64,000 nt of DNA from an uncultured Bacilli bacterium (GCA_934162125.1 CAKPHU010000007.1:18495-82494), one strand, 5' to 3'. Positions 52,001 through 61,559 are shown, numbered from the stretch's first letter. Made by a program: numbers and translations. The notes: generated from the letters alone by a model not told the origin.

Positions 52001-53584
52001 TTATTCAGTTGATTCTTTAACAGGTTCTTTAATGTTAAATGTGTATTTGTTATTACGATAAGTAAATTCTAACTTTAGAGTTTCTGATTTCTCTAGAGCT
52101 TCAGGCACTCTAATGTAGATATATTTACCATAGTAATTAAGAGTATCTAGGCCATTTACAATAGATAAATATTTCAACTCATTATTTTCATCACTGTAGA
52201 CCAATCTAGCATTTTCAGATAATAAATTCATCATACCTGCTCCATCATATTCATTAGCAGAGAAAGACATTTTTAAGATGCTGTAGCCATCTTTAGCAGT
52301 GTATTCTTCTTCACCACTGTAACAAATTTGACTATTACAATTCTTTTTAACATAGGTTGCAGTTTTAGAAATCTCATAATCATCAAAGGAAATGTCATTT
52401 TCTTCACCATTAATAATTACCTGGCCAACATCACCTAAAGCGATAGGATCATTTTCTTTAATGTCAGACACATCATTTAACTTTATTTTTATCTTACGAA
52501 GATGATTAGTATGTTCACTAGTGAACTCTTGATAATACAAAACAAATTTATTTTTAGCTTCTTCTGGAGCAACTTTGTAGACCATAATTAGATTAAATTC
52601 CTCATTAGGTTCAATAGTTCTTGTGACATAACTTTTACCAAAATCTTTAAATTGATTGGCATAAGTTTGAAGAGATGGTGAATAATTTGATTTACCATTC
52701 ATAAGATGAAATCTATTAAAGTTAATCTCTCTTTTTTGAACATTGTTTTTAATAGTTATATTTAAAACAACAAAACTACTTTTTGGAGAAATGACATCGC
52801 CTTTATAATCTTTATTAGTGTAATAACTATTATTTATTTGAATAGTATAACCACTAGTATTAATATTTTGACCTTCTCTATATGATTTATTAGTTACAAA
52901 GATGTAGAAATAAGATTTATAGATAACAAAGACTAAAGCAATAGTTAGAACTCCCATGACTAGTCGTTTGTGTTCTTTAAAAAAATAGACTGTATTACGT
53001 TTAAAATAGTTCCATTTTCTTTTGATGAAACCTTTTTCAAATTTAATATTTATTTCTAACTCTTCTCGGTCATCTTCATTTAAATCTAAGTATTCTTGAT
53101 CAGATTTGAAATCAAATTTATTTAAGTCTATTCCAAAAACACGGATTGCGAGAACAATGAAGAAGAAATATTGCGGAAAAGTTAAAATAAAGAGAATATC
53201 TCGAATAGCTCTTATCTCAGTAGTATCAAGACTACCACTGTAAGTAGCAAAGAAATTGCTGGTTAAAATTAGAGAAGCAAACATTAAAGTATACTCAGCA
53301 ATAGGAATTAAATATACTTTCCATGGTTTCTTTTTATGCTTCAATAAGATTAAGACGGCAGCTGATGCAACCACTACAAAGATGATGGCAAGGTAAAGCC
53401 AGACATTAATGTAGCGAGTAATTGACTCTGATACTTCATCATAAGTTAAAAACTCTAGAAATTCATTAACAAAGGCATTAATACGCAAGTTTTGATAATA
53501 TATATAAGCACATAATATAAATAAGAAAATATGAATTTTCTTAAAGTTCTTAATAAGAAACGCATAAGGCTTTCTAATTATCAT
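52001..53584 (-). CDS. Multi-pass membrane protein with DUF4352-like extracellular domain
   Basis: 527 aa from the ATG at 53584 (AGAGGTGG 5 bases upstream; a GTG at 53593 is the alternative). Five membrane segments lie in the first ~240 residues (for example IIFVVVASAAVLILL, RLVMGVLTIALVFVIY), with an acidic cytosolic loop between the fourth and fifth. The outside part has a beta-sandwich pattern (FVVLNITIKNNVQKREINF, RTIEPNEEFNLIMVYKV) like DUF4352 domains, and a Cys pair (CNSQIC). Function unknown. It has its own terminator, so it is not clearly part of the pilus locus. Confidence 0.55.
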   Translation of the reverse strand: MIIRKPYAFLIKNFKKIHIFLFILCAYIYYQNLRINAFVNEFLEFLTYDEVSESITRYINVWLYLAIIFVVVASAAVLILLKHKKKPWKVYLIPIAEYTLMFASLILTSNFFATYSGSLDTTEIRAIRDILFILTFPQYFFFIVLAIRVFGIDLNKFDFKSDQEYLDLNEDDREELEINIKFEKGFIKRKWNYFKRNTVYFFKEHKRLVMGVLTIALVFVIYKSYFYIFVTNKSYREGQNINTSGYTIQINNSYYTNKDYKGDVISPKSSFVVLNITIKNNVQKREINFNRFHLMNGKSNYSPSLQTYANQFKDFGKSYVTRTIEPNEEFNLIMVYKVAPEEAKNKFVLYYQEFTSEHTNHLRKIKIKLNDVSDIKENDPIALGDVGQVIINGEENDISFDDYEISKTATYVKKNCNSQICYSGEEEYTAKDGYSILKMSFSANEYDGAGMMNLLSENARLVYSDENNELKYLSIVNGLDTLNYYGKYIYIRVPEALEKSETLKLEFTYRNNKYTFNIKEPVKESTE

Positions 53585-53631
53585 TTTGGCCACCTCTTAT
53601 TCTATTCTTCTTAAGTATATCATATTTTAGG

Positions 53632-53660
53632 CAAAAAAAAAGTCTATTTTTTCAATAGAC
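53632..53660 (-). terminator. Terminator after greA
   Basis: GTCTATT/AATAGAC stem followed by nine T on the minus strand. Confidence 0.85.
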
Positions 53661-53667
53661 AATTTTA

Positions 53668-54138
53668 CTATTTTATTTCTGTTATTTCTACTTGATAGCT
53701 ACCATTTGGACTGTTTACAGTAACAATATCGCCAACTTTGTGGTCGAATAATGCTTGAGCAATTGGACTTTCATTAGAAATTCTGCTTTCAAATGGATCG
53801 GCTTCTTGACTTCCAACGATTTTATATTCGTCTTCTTCGTTATCATCTACGTATTTGATTGAAACTGTATTACCGATACTTACTTTGTCATTTGAAACAT
53901 CTGTAATAATTGATGCATTTTCAATCATTTTTTCTAGTTGTTTAATACGTCCTTCAATTTGAGCTTGTTCATTACGAGCGGCATCATATTCAGCATTTTC
54001 TGATAAGTCACCTAAAGCTCTAGCTTCTTTGATAGCTTGGATATTTTCAGGACGTTTTACATTGATTAGATTATCTAATTCATTCTTTAATTCATCTAAT
54101 CCTTCTTGGGTTAAATATACTGTATTTTTATTTCCCAT
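53668..54138 (-). CDS. greA: Transcript cleavage factor GreA
   Basis: 156 aa from the ATG at 54138 (GAGGTGAT 4 bases upstream). The N-terminal coiled coil (TQEGLDELKNELDNLINVKR, ARALGDLSENAEYDAARNEQ) carries the acidic tip residues Asp and Glu. The C-terminal FKBP-like domain ends SPNGSYQVEITEI. It rescues backtracked RNA polymerase. In Bacillus it closes the yrrK-greA region; here it lies near the same genes but has its own promoter. Confidence 0.95.
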   Translation of the reverse strand: MGNKNTVYLTQEGLDELKNELDNLINVKRPENIQAIKEARALGDLSENAEYDAARNEQAQIEGRIKQLEKMIENASIITDVSNDKVSIGNTVSIKYVDDNEEDEYKIVGSQEADPFESRISNESPIAQALFDHKVGDIVTVNSPNGSYQVEITEIK

Positions 54139-54205
54139 TTTTATCACCTCATTAAAATGTTTTATCCTATTTGTAGCGCTAATTATCTATAGACTAACTT
54201 GTGAT

Positions 54206-54234
54206 AGTATAGCACATTTTTCAATTTTTAGCAA
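54206..54234 (-). promoter_or_regulatory. Promoter of greA
   Basis: TTGCTA (54229-54234), 17 bases, TATACT (54206-54211), preceded by TGTGC. Leader of about 60 bases. Confidence 0.65.
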
Positions 54235-54252
54235 GAATTATCTTCTTTGTTT

Positions 54253-54870
54253 TTACTTCATTTTCTTTTTATACGTAAAACCAAATTTTTGTTCACGATC
54301 AATATCTTTAACAATTGCTTGTAGATCTTTTTTAGTAAATTCATCTAAATACATAGCGTTAAATGGGTCGTCATGGTTTTCGATATGTTCTCTAACAGAA
54401 TTATTACTGACATTAGCTAAGGCATTTTCATATACTTTTACCACATCAAGTCTATCACTGTAAGCATTACGATATTGAATCTTTTCAATTTCAGTTATTT
54501 TCATACTGTTTCCAACTGCTTTATAAATTGGATAAGCTGAAATACCTATACCTAAAATTAAACAACCTAGAGAAGCTCCAGCTCCTATATTTGAAGCTAA
54601 GGCTCCACCAAACATACCTCCTACAATGGAAGCAAAGGCTCCAGCACAACAACCAACATTACTTAATTTAAAATATCCTAAATTGAAAGTTCCTGCTAAA
54701 GCTTGATTTTCCATAGCTGTACTTATTTTACCTACGTTTTCAGGAGTGTTTTTTACAACATATTTTGTTCCGTCAGCGAATTCTACAGTAATATCTTTAT
54801 CATCATTAGAGTGGTATGCTCCAACAATATATGTTTCATCACTTTCATTTTTTCTAGTTAAATTTAGCAT
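54253..54870 (-). CDS. Membrane protein of unknown family, tandem paralogue 2
   Basis: 205 aa. An N-terminal beta-rich part (VEFADGTKYVVKNTPENVGKI) is followed by two Gly/Ala-rich membrane segments (about 70-125) and a charged C-terminal part with EHIENHDDPFNAMYLDEF. The gene next upstream shares the same order and the motif HI.NHDDPFNA.Y, so the two arose by tandem duplication. AGGTGATA precedes the ATG. No function known. Confidence 0.6.
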   Translation of the reverse strand: MLNLTRKNESDETYIVGAYHSNDDKDITVEFADGTKYVVKNTPENVGKISTAMENQALAGTFNLGYFKLSNVGCCAGAFASIVGGMFGGALASNIGAGASLGCLILGIGISAYPIYKAVGNSMKITEIEKIQYRNAYSDRLDVVKVYENALANVSNNSVREHIENHDDPFNAMYLDEFTKKDLQAIVKDIDREQKFGFTYKKKMK

Positions 54871-54878
54871 ACTATCAC

Positions 54879-55490
54879 CTACTTAGTTTTACTATAGGTA
54901 AAGTTATAAGTCTTTTCACGAGCTATTTCTTTACTGATAGTTGTTATATGTTTAGAGCTATAAAGATCAGCATAAAGAGCATTAAATGGATCATCATGAT
55001 TGTTAATATGTTCACGTAATTTTCTTGGTAAGTTAACTAAAGCATAACGATATCTATTTAATTCCTCTAAATCAGCTTGATGTTCATTACGAACTTTAAA
55101 TTTATCAAGTTCTGATAAAATTCCTTGATTTTTGATAAAACCAGCAAAACCTAAAATAGAAGTTAGAGAGCCAGCCCCCATAACAACTGTTGCAGCTGTT
55201 TGTGTTAAGGCTGCTGTTTCTGATGAAGCTGCAATAACTGAAGCTCCAGCACCTAAAATAGTAATAGCAGCTGATACGAAACCATTTCTTTTAAAATAAG
55301 AATAATTTGTAAGTCCTTGAGTTACTTGACTTTCCATAGCGTCTCTTACTTTTCTAATGTTTTCTTCGGTTGCTTCTGGTCTATAAATTGTACCATCTGC
55401 AAATTTTACTTCAATAGTATCGTCGTCACCTAAAGTACAACTAACAATATAATTTGTATCATCTTCACGTTTACGAGTGTAATTTTTCAT
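54879..55490 (-). CDS. Membrane protein of unknown family, tandem paralogue 1
   Basis: 203 aa from the ATG at 55490 (GAAGGGAA upstream; the longer frame from 55550 lacks a site). Same plan as its neighbour: VKFADGTIYRPEATEENIRKV, two hydrophobic segments (about 65-120), then REHINNHDDPFNALYADLY and a C-terminal NFTYSK shared in part with the other copy (GFTYKK). Unknown function. Confidence 0.6.
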   Translation of the reverse strand: MKNYTRKREDDTNYIVSCTLGDDDTIEVKFADGTIYRPEATEENIRKVRDAMESQVTQGLTNYSYFKRNGFVSAAITILGAGASVIAASSETAALTQTAATVVMGAGSLTSILGFAGFIKNQGILSELDKFKVRNEHQADLEELNRYRYALVNLPRKLREHINNHDDPFNALYADLYSSKHITTISKEIAREKTYNFTYSKTK

Positions 55491-55553
55491 AAATTCCCTT
55501 CTTTCTCTCAAAAGTAGCCATATTTTACCACAAAATCGAGAAAAATGCAAGTT

Positions 55554-56672
55554 TTACTTAGTTATTTCAGCATGAAATAAGTCATCTGTCATACCAGCAA
55601 TGAAGTCAATTACTTGACGTTTTGGTGGTGTCTCTTTTAAATATTTAGAACATTGATTATTTAAAAATATCTTATAGATAATATTAGAAGTATCTTTCTT
55701 TTCTATTGCATTTAAATAATCGTTATATATTTTATTCATACCAGTACGATAATATTCTATTTCTTCTTTAGTTAAAGATTTACTATAAATATGCTTATAG
55801 TTAAAATCTTTTAGGGCAAATAAAGCTTTGTAGACCTCTTTACTCATTTTTATATATGATTTGTTGATACTATTGTCAATAATATCTGTAACAATGGTAT
55901 TAACTATTTCACGGTTTGTACTACCAAGAACATCAGTAATTTCTTTAGGTAAGTCTTCACGTTTTAATTGACCAAGATTGATTGCATCTTCAATATCACG
56001 ACCAATATATCCTATAACATCACTTATTCTAACTATACAACCTTCTAAAGTCATAGGACGAAAAATCTTTGAAGCATCCATATCTTCGTAAGCTAGATGG
56101 TATTCACGTAAAAATTCTTCTGAATCTTTTTTCTCTGGAATATATTCATTAGAGACCATTTCACCATTGTGACACATAATACCATCAAGAACTTGGATAG
56201 TTAAATTTAGCCCTTCACCATTATTTTCAATATACATGTAATGACGAATACTTTGAATGTTGTGGGCAAAAGATTCATGAAGTTCACGTTCAGAAATTTC
56301 ATTTAATAATTTTTCACCAGTATGTCCTAAGGGAGTATGTCCAATATCATGACCTAGAGCAATTGCTTCTATTAAGTCTGTATTTAAACCTAGACCACGG
56401 CCTATAGTTCTAGCAATCTTACTTACTAATTGAACATGAACCATACGATGAGAAATATGATCATTTTCTTTAAAAGAAAAGACTTGTGTCTTATCAGCAT
56501 AACGATTGTAGCTTAAAGAGTGAATGATACGGTCAGCATCACGAAAGAAAGGAGTACGAATGTCACTTTCTTCAGGAGTTAATCTAATTGCCGAACTACT
56601 CTTTGTCGCATATTCAGAATAAGATGCTTCTTGAGCTAAAAAGTTATTTTTGGCTGTTTCAAAGTTTTGCAT
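55554..56672 (-). CDS. dGTPase-like HD-domain triphosphohydrolase
   Basis: 372 aa. N-terminal SDIRTPFFRDADRIIHSLSYNR, then the HD metal site in HRMVHVQLVSKIARTIG and LGHDIGHTPLGHTGE: typical of deoxyguanosine triphosphate triphosphohydrolases and relatives. Expected to remove triphosphate from dNTPs in the cytosol. One base separates it from trhP2, so it is probably in the same transcript. It occupies the place where Bacillus has udk. Confidence 0.88.
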   Translation of the reverse strand: MQNFETAKNNFLAQEASYSEYATKSSSAIRLTPEESDIRTPFFRDADRIIHSLSYNRYADKTQVFSFKENDHISHRMVHVQLVSKIARTIGRGLGLNTDLIEAIALGHDIGHTPLGHTGEKLLNEISERELHESFAHNIQSIRHYMYIENNGEGLNLTIQVLDGIMCHNGEMVSNEYIPEKKDSEEFLREYHLAYEDMDASKIFRPMTLEGCIVRISDVIGYIGRDIEDAINLGQLKREDLPKEITDVLGSTNREIVNTIVTDIIDNSINKSYIKMSKEVYKALFALKDFNYKHIYSKSLTKEEIEYYRTGMNKIYNDYLNAIEKKDTSNIIYKIFLNNQCSKYLKETPPKRQVIDFIAGMTDDLFHAEITK

Positions 56673-56673
56673 A

Positions 56674-57855
56674 TTAACCCTCCTCCATTAATCTAATCAT
56701 TGAATATGGTGGTAATTCCTTTTCAAATGGAATTTTTAAAACTTGTTCTGGATGACGAGCAACGTCTAATTCATTTAAATCTTCATCATATATCTTAGTA
56801 ATAGTGTATGGATAAATGTTACCATCTTGAGTAAATATTTCTACTTTATCATTTGGTTTAAAATAATTTCTTTCAACTAAGATTAGGCACTTATTAGTAT
56901 CATCATAACCAGTTATTAGACCAAGATAATCTTGATTAGATAGTTCTTGACGACCACTATAATATTGATCTGTGTAATCTGCTTCTCTTAATAGGAAATG
57001 AGTTGATACTTCTCTATTGGCAACCCTACTTAGACGATACTCTAGTACTTTCATCTTCTCTTCTGTTAGGGTGTTGGCATAATAGCTATCAATTATTTCA
57101 CGATATGTTCCTATTACAGTAGCAAGATAATATAGAGAACGCATACGTCCTTCTACTTTTAAACTACGAACATTTATATCTATTAGACTACCAATATATT
57201 CAGCTAAGTTTAAGTCTTTAGAAGCCATAGTGAAGTCTTTTTCTTCATCGGTTTTAAAGGAAAAACGACATACTTGAGCACAACCTCCACGATTAGCATC
57301 ACGATTTGTGACATAGTTTGATAAAGCACAGCGGCCACTAAAGCAAGTACACATAGCACCATGAATGAATACTTCAATGTCAACGTTAGTTTTATTTATT
57401 ATTTCAGCTATATCAGTCATACCTACTTCACGTGCTAAAACAACACGATTGATTCCTTCTTTTTTGAAGTACTCAACTGCTTTATAGTTACTTGTAGAAT
57501 TTTGAGTAGAAAGATGAACTTCAACATGTGGATAATTTTTTTTAATGTGAGAAATTATAAAAGGATCACTTACAATAAAGGCATCAATTCCAGCATCTAC
57601 TACTTCTTTAATATATTCTTCTACTCCATCCATATCTTCGTTATGGAAAACAATATTTAGAGTTAAATATACTTTTTTATTTAGTTTGTGAGCAAAGTCA
57701 CAAGACTCCTTTATTTCAGCAAGAGAAAAGTTAATGGCGTTTGCTCTTAGACTATATTGTTCACCACCAATGTAGACAGCATCGGCACCATATAATAATG
57801 TTACTTTTAATCTTTCAATGTCTCCAGCTGGAGATAATAATTCTATCTTAGTCAT
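56674..57855 (-). CDS. trhP2: U32-family tRNA hydroxylation protein TrhP2 (YrrO-like)
   Basis: 393 aa. ELLSPAGDIERLKVTLLYGADAVYIGG, EVHLSTQNSTSNYKA and the Cys cluster (CTCFSGRCALS, GGCAQVC) are the U32 signature. With TrhP1 it makes 5-hydroxyuridine at tRNA position 34 in Bacillus, with a prephenate-linked pathway. It overlaps trhP1 by 8 bases. Candidate substrates (Val UAC, Thr UGU, Ser UGA, Pro UGG) are in the tRNA cluster near 1-2 kb. Confidence 0.88.
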   Translation of the reverse strand: MTKIELLSPAGDIERLKVTLLYGADAVYIGGEQYSLRANAINFSLAEIKESCDFAHKLNKKVYLTLNIVFHNEDMDGVEEYIKEVVDAGIDAFIVSDPFIISHIKKNYPHVEVHLSTQNSTSNYKAVEYFKKEGINRVVLAREVGMTDIAEIINKTNVDIEVFIHGAMCTCFSGRCALSNYVTNRDANRGGCAQVCRFSFKTDEEKDFTMASKDLNLAEYIGSLIDINVRSLKVEGRMRSLYYLATVIGTYREIIDSYYANTLTEEKMKVLEYRLSRVANREVSTHFLLREADYTDQYYSGRQELSNQDYLGLITGYDDTNKCLILVERNYFKPNDKVEIFTQDGNIYPYTITKIYDEDLNELDVARHPEQVLKIPFEKELPPYSMIRLMEEG

Positions 57856-58708
57856 CTTTCTTCACCTTATAAATAGTCTTTTTGAAGAAGAAGTTTGTGT
57901 TACCATAATCTTTATATTTAGCAATGTATTCTTCATCAAGACAAGACCCTTCAATATATTTTTTAGTATCTTCTAGTAATTTACTAAAGAAAGAACTTTC
58001 TAGTCCATATTCACGCATAATAATATATGGTGCTTTTACAGAAAATAAATCTTTAATAATAGAAGTTCCATTCATAACAGTATTTAAAAAGAAATTAGTA
58101 CCAGCTTCGTCTTCTAAAACTTCATATAAAGTATTAGTGTTTTTTTCAGTTATAAGAAGTTCTTTATTTACAGTTTTATTTAAATCAGTGTAATAATTAG
58201 TTAATAAATGTCTTTTAGAAAAAGCAACAGATGGAAGTCCAACTACTTCTACCATAGGAGTTATTGTCGTCTTATTAATTATTTCAAGTATTTCCTCTAG
58301 CGTTATTTCTTTACTAATTAAAGCATATTTAACACCTTTAGAATGGTAGTAATTACATGTTTTATAATTGTTTACCATATGAGTTTGACTCCATACTAAA
58401 TCAGTAGTAAGTTCTAGTTCTCTTTTTAATTCTAATATTGCTAAATCATAGAAAAAGATACCGTTAAAATGTAGTTTATCAAGTTCTAAAAGGAGTTCTT
58501 TTAAAGGCTCTATTTCAGCATTAAAGAAGTTCTTATTAATACTTATAAATATTTCTTTTTCAGGATGATTTTCACGTACTTTTTTGATTTCTTCTAAAGT
58601 AAAATATTTTTTGCTTTGAACAGCATAATTTTGTAAGGGTAAAATATAACCATCAACATTTTCTACATAGAGATTTGCTATAGATAATGGTTCAATTAAT
58701 ATTTTCAT
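57848..58708 (-). CDS. trhP1: U32-family partner TrhP1 (YrrN-like)
   Basis: 286 aa from the ATG at 58708 (GAGGCGA upstream; the in-frame start at 58741 is less likely). A shorter U32 relative with the barrel pattern (EKEIFISINKNFFNAEIEPL, HFNGIFFYDLAILEL, DLVWSQTHMVNN) but without the Cys cluster, as expected for the P1 partner. Acts with TrhP2. Confidence 0.82.
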   Translation of the reverse strand: MKILIEPLSIANLYVENVDGYILPLQNYAVQSKKYFTLEEIKKVRENHPEKEIFISINKNFFNAEIEPLKELLLELDKLHFNGIFFYDLAILELKRELELTTDLVWSQTHMVNNYKTCNYYHSKGVKYALISKEITLEEILEIINKTTITPMVEVVGLPSVAFSKRHLLTNYYTDLNKTVNKELLITEKNTNTLYEVLEDEAGTNFFLNTVMNGTSIIKDLFSVKAPYIIMREYGLESSFFSKLLEDTKKYIEGSCLDEEYIAKYKDYGNTNFFFKKTIYKVKKDD

Positions 58709-58759
58709 ATTATCGCCTCGCTTTCGTTTATTATAGATCATTTAAAAGAAAAAAGAAAG

Positions 58760-59359
58760 TTACCTTTCTTTGGGAATACTTACTGAGATACCATCACCTA
58801 TATCATAGAATGTGGTCGTGAATGAAGTATTTTCTTTTAGGAAATTAATATAGGACTTAATCTTTCTAACGATGCCACGAACGTTACGACTTTCGATTGC
58901 TTTTTCATCTTGAGCAACTAAGCCATGAAAGTTCAAATTATCAGTGATAATAGCGCCAGAACTTGTTAAGTTTTGTTTGAACTTTTCAAAGAATTTCTCA
59001 TTTTGAGCCTTTGCTGCATCAATGAAAATTAAATCATAAGAGCCAGCTAGTTCTATTGTTTCAGCATCACCATAAATAAGATTAATTTGTTTTTCTAGTT
59101 TTAGACTTGCGACATTTTTCTTAGCTTCTTCATATCTTTCTTTATCACGTTCAATTGTCGTTATAGAGATGTCTTTATCTAAAAGAGCCATTCTACATGT
59201 TGAGTAAGCTATTGCTGTACCAATCTCTAAAATATTTTTAACATTATTTTCTTTAATGTAATTTGTTAGAAATTCTAGTCCATCTTCTTGCATAATGGGA
59301 ATATTATTCTCATGAGCATATTGATACATTTCTTTTATAATTTTATGGTCTTCTACCAT
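58760..59359 (-). CDS. trmR: Class I O-methyltransferase TrmR (YrrM-like), tRNA mo5U34
   Basis: 199 aa from the ATG at 59359 (AAAGGTGA 7 bases upstream; a TTG at 59365 is the alternative). SAM-binding motif ILEIGTAIAYSTCRMAL, metal motif DLIFIDAAKAQ and TDNLNFHG: the catechol-O-methyltransferase fold. In Bacillus TrmR methylates ho5U34 to mo5U34. It overlaps mltG by 7 bases and precedes trhP1. Confidence 0.87.
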   Translation of the reverse strand: MVEDHKIIKEMYQYAHENNIPIMQEDGLEFLTNYIKENNVKNILEIGTAIAYSTCRMALLDKDISITTIERDKERYEEAKKNVASLKLEKQINLIYGDAETIELAGSYDLIFIDAAKAQNEKFFEKFKQNLTSSGAIITDNLNFHGLVAQDEKAIESRNVRGIVRKIKSYINFLKENTSFTTTFYDIGDGISVSIPKER

Positions 59360-60423
59360 ATCCAATCACCTTTTGCTTTTATTTCTCTTACTTTTGCTTC
59401 ATGTTCAGCATAAGTTTTTGTATAGTATATATTAGCATATTTATCGGCAACAAAGTAGTAGTAATCGCTAGAAGTTGGATTTATGGCTGCTTTAATACTA
59501 CTTTCACCAGGTGAACAGATTGGTCCTACTGGTAGAAGTCCAGCTAATCTATCAGATCTAGTGTTATATGGATTATAAGTATTAAACATTTCTTTTGTTA
59601 AGTCTTTATCCATTTCTTGATTGAAAGCATAATATGTTGTAACATCGCTACCTAAAGTCATTTTTTTGGCTAGACGATTGTTAAAAATACCAACAATCAT
59701 TTTACGATTCTCTTCATTTGTACCTTCTAGTTCAGCAATAGATGCTAAAGTGATATATTTATGTGGATCATCTTTTATTTGATCTTTATATGGTTCTAGT
59801 CTTTTTGACATTTCATCTAGTAATTTTTCAATAATATCTTCTATTTTGACATCTTTATTTAAGAAATAATATGTTTCAGGAAACAAGTATCCTTCTAGAG
59901 GATGGTAAATGTTCTCATCAAGAATAGGATCTGTTAAAAACCAGTATTTAGATATTAAAGTTTTAACGTAGTCTTTATCATCTATTACCGCAAAAATTTC
60001 ACTTTCGGTATGATTAGTATTCTCAGCAATTAATTTGACATACTCCGTTAATCTTTTTCCTTCTTTAAAAGTTATTTTAATAACATCAGGATTGTAGTCA
60101 TTACCTTTTTCTAAAGCTGAGATAATCTCATCTAAAGACATATTTTTCTTTAAAACGTAAGTTGTCGCTTTTAGGCTAGATTTTTTATTAAATTTTAAAT
60201 ATATTTTAAAGAACATTTCATTTTTAATTAAATCTTTTTCTTTTAGAATTGTTCCTATCTTTGAAGCTGTTGCGCCTTCGGGAATAACTACTTCGATTGC
60301 CCTTTTGTCATTGGTGTCAACTGGAGAAGCTAAATACATCCAGAAAACAGCGCTTCCTATAAAGATGAAAGCTAGTAACACTAATATTATTAATACTATT
60401 TTTGGTCCCTTTTTTAACTTCAT
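59353..60423 (-). CDS. mltG: Endolytic murein transglycosylase MltG
   Basis: 356 aa. N-terminal membrane anchor (about 8-30), a LysM-like region, and the YceG domain with the catalytic Glu in LASIAELEGTNEENRKMI, then GIFNNRLAKKMTLGSDVTTYYA and PVGPICSPGESSIKAA. It cuts nascent glycan strands outside the membrane. In a run of overlapping or closely spaced genes ireB-ruvX-DUF1292-mltG-trmR. Confidence 0.93.
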   Translation of the reverse strand: MKLKKGPKIVLIILVLLAFIFIGSAVFWMYLASPVDTNDKRAIEVVIPEGATASKIGTILKEKDLIKNEMFFKIYLKFNKKSSLKATTYVLKKNMSLDEIISALEKGNDYNPDVIKITFKEGKRLTEYVKLIAENTNHTESEIFAVIDDKDYVKTLISKYWFLTDPILDENIYHPLEGYLFPETYYFLNKDVKIEDIIEKLLDEMSKRLEPYKDQIKDDPHKYITLASIAELEGTNEENRKMIVGIFNNRLAKKMTLGSDVTTYYAFNQEMDKDLTKEMFNTYNPYNTRSDRLAGLLPVGPICSPGESSIKAAINPTSSDYYYFVADKYANIYYTKTYAEHEAKVREIKAKGDWIW

Positions 60424-60449
60424 ATTTTATCTCTCGAAAAAATAACGAG

Positions 60450-60743
60450 CTATTGCCCATTATTTTGACTTTCTACTTTCTTTTTAACTTCTTCTTGTAA
60501 TGTGTTTAGAATAGTTTCAATTACTTTCCATTCTTTTTCTGTTTCAATGGCTTCTAATTTAGAATTAGGATTGCTTGGATCATATGTTGAAGCATATACT
60601 TCTACATTTCCAGTTTCATCTAAAGTATTATTAGTATATACTATATAATTTTTATGTGTTTCTTCACTTTCAAATGTAAATAGGACATCATATGTATGTT
60701 CTTCGCCATTTTCATCAATCATGGTAAATTTATTTTCTTTCAT
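60450..60743 (-). CDS. DUF1292 protein, second copy (YrzB position)
   Basis: 97 aa. VLFTFESEETHKNYIVYTNN and ETEKEWKVIETILNTL fit DUF1292 and resemble the copy at 4953-5231. It lies between ruvX and mltG as yrzB does in Bacillus, so it is the ancestral copy. AAAGGAAC precedes the ATG. Function unknown. Confidence 0.85.
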   Translation of the reverse strand: MKENKFTMIDENGEEHTYDVLFTFESEETHKNYIVYTNNTLDETGNVEVYASTYDPSNPNSKLEAIETEKEWKVIETILNTLQEEVKKKVESQNNGQ

Positions 60744-61165
60744 TTTATTTCTGTTCCTTTCTTATCTAAAAAAGATTGCAAAATTATAGTGGCAGCAAGA
60801 CTATCAACAACTTTTTTTCTTTTCTTGCGGGATACATTTCCTTGAATTAAGATATCTGTTGCTGTTTTAGTAGTTAAGCGTTCATCTTGTAAGTAGATTG
60901 GAATTTCAAGGATTTTCTCTAAGCCTTCTTTAAATTTAAGACTTAGTTCCCCTTTTGGTCCAATTGTATTATTCATATTTTTAGGAAAACCTAAGACAAT
61001 AGCAGATACATTAAGTTCTTCAGCAATGTTTTTTACTTCAGGTAGAAGTTTATCATATTCTTCGTTGTGTCTGATTGTTTTATAATTAGACGCAATAAGA
61101 CCAGTTGAATCACTTACAGCTATGCCAAGTGTACGGCTTCCTAAATCAAGACCTAAGTATTTCAT
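60740..61165 (-). CDS. ruvX: RuvX/YqgF RNase H-fold nuclease
   Basis: 141 aa. LGLDLGSRTLGIAVSDSTG holds the first catalytic Asp, VLGFPKNMNNTIG the second motif, and LQDERLTTKTATD and KKVVDSLAATIILQSFL the third. YqgF processes pre-16S rRNA and is also described as a Holliday-junction resolvase. Overlaps ireB and the DUF1292 gene by 4 bases each. Confidence 0.93.
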   Translation of the reverse strand: MKYLGLDLGSRTLGIAVSDSTGLIASNYKTIRHNEEYDKLLPEVKNIAEELNVSAIVLGFPKNMNNTIGPKGELSLKFKEGLEKILEIPIYLQDERLTTKTATDILIQGNVSRKKRKKVVDSLAATIILQSFLDKKGTEIK

Positions 61166-61416
61166 TTATTATTTTTACGGAAGTCTCCTAATAATATTTC
61201 TACGATTTTAGAACGGTCAACTTCTTGGATTTTATTTCTAGCATCTTTATAACTAGAAATATAACCTGGGTCTCCACTAATTAGGTAACCAACAATTTGA
61301 TTAGTTGGATTGTAACCTCTTTCTTCTAAGGCAGCATAGACCTCTTTTAATATTTGTCTAGTTAATTCTCTATCAATTTCTTCAACATCGAAGAGACTAG
61401 TTTGTTCTTGTGGCAT
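61162..61416 (-). CDS. ireB: IreB family regulatory phosphoprotein (YrzL, UPF0297)
   Basis: 84 aa. LTRQILKEVYAALEERGYNPTNQIVGYLISGDPGYI (read in two pieces) is the family pattern. In enterococci IreB is phosphorylated by the Ser/Thr kinase IreK and affects cephalosporin resistance. The N-terminal Thr (EQTSLFD) could be the phosphosite. GAGGTGAT precedes the ATG. First gene of the ireB-ruvX-DUF1292-mltG run. Confidence 0.93.
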   Translation of the reverse strand: MPQEQTSLFDVEEIDRELTRQILKEVYAALEERGYNPTNQIVGYLISGDPGYISSYKDARNKIQEVDRSKIVEILLGDFRKNNK

Positions 61417-61447
61417 ATAATCACCTCACTATAATTTTTATATTTTT

Positions 61448-61476
61448 ATTCTATCATTTTTTTAAACTTTATACAA
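61448..61476 (-). promoter_or_regulatory. Promoter of the ireB operon
   Basis: TTGTAT (61471-61476), 17 bases, TAGAAT (61448-61453) with a TG before the -10, 31 bases upstream of ireB. Confidence 0.7.
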
Positions 61477-61522
61477 CATTTTATCTTAGATGAGTATTAT
61501 TTGAATTTTTAATTGACAACAT

Positions 61523-61554
61523 TTAAATAAAAACTTACGCTAGTAACGTAAGTT
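61523..61554 (-). terminator. Terminator after the rhomboid gene
   Basis: AACTTACG/CGTAAGTT stem followed by TTTATTT on the minus strand, 5 bases after the stop. Confidence 0.85.
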
Positions 61555-61559
61555 ATTTG

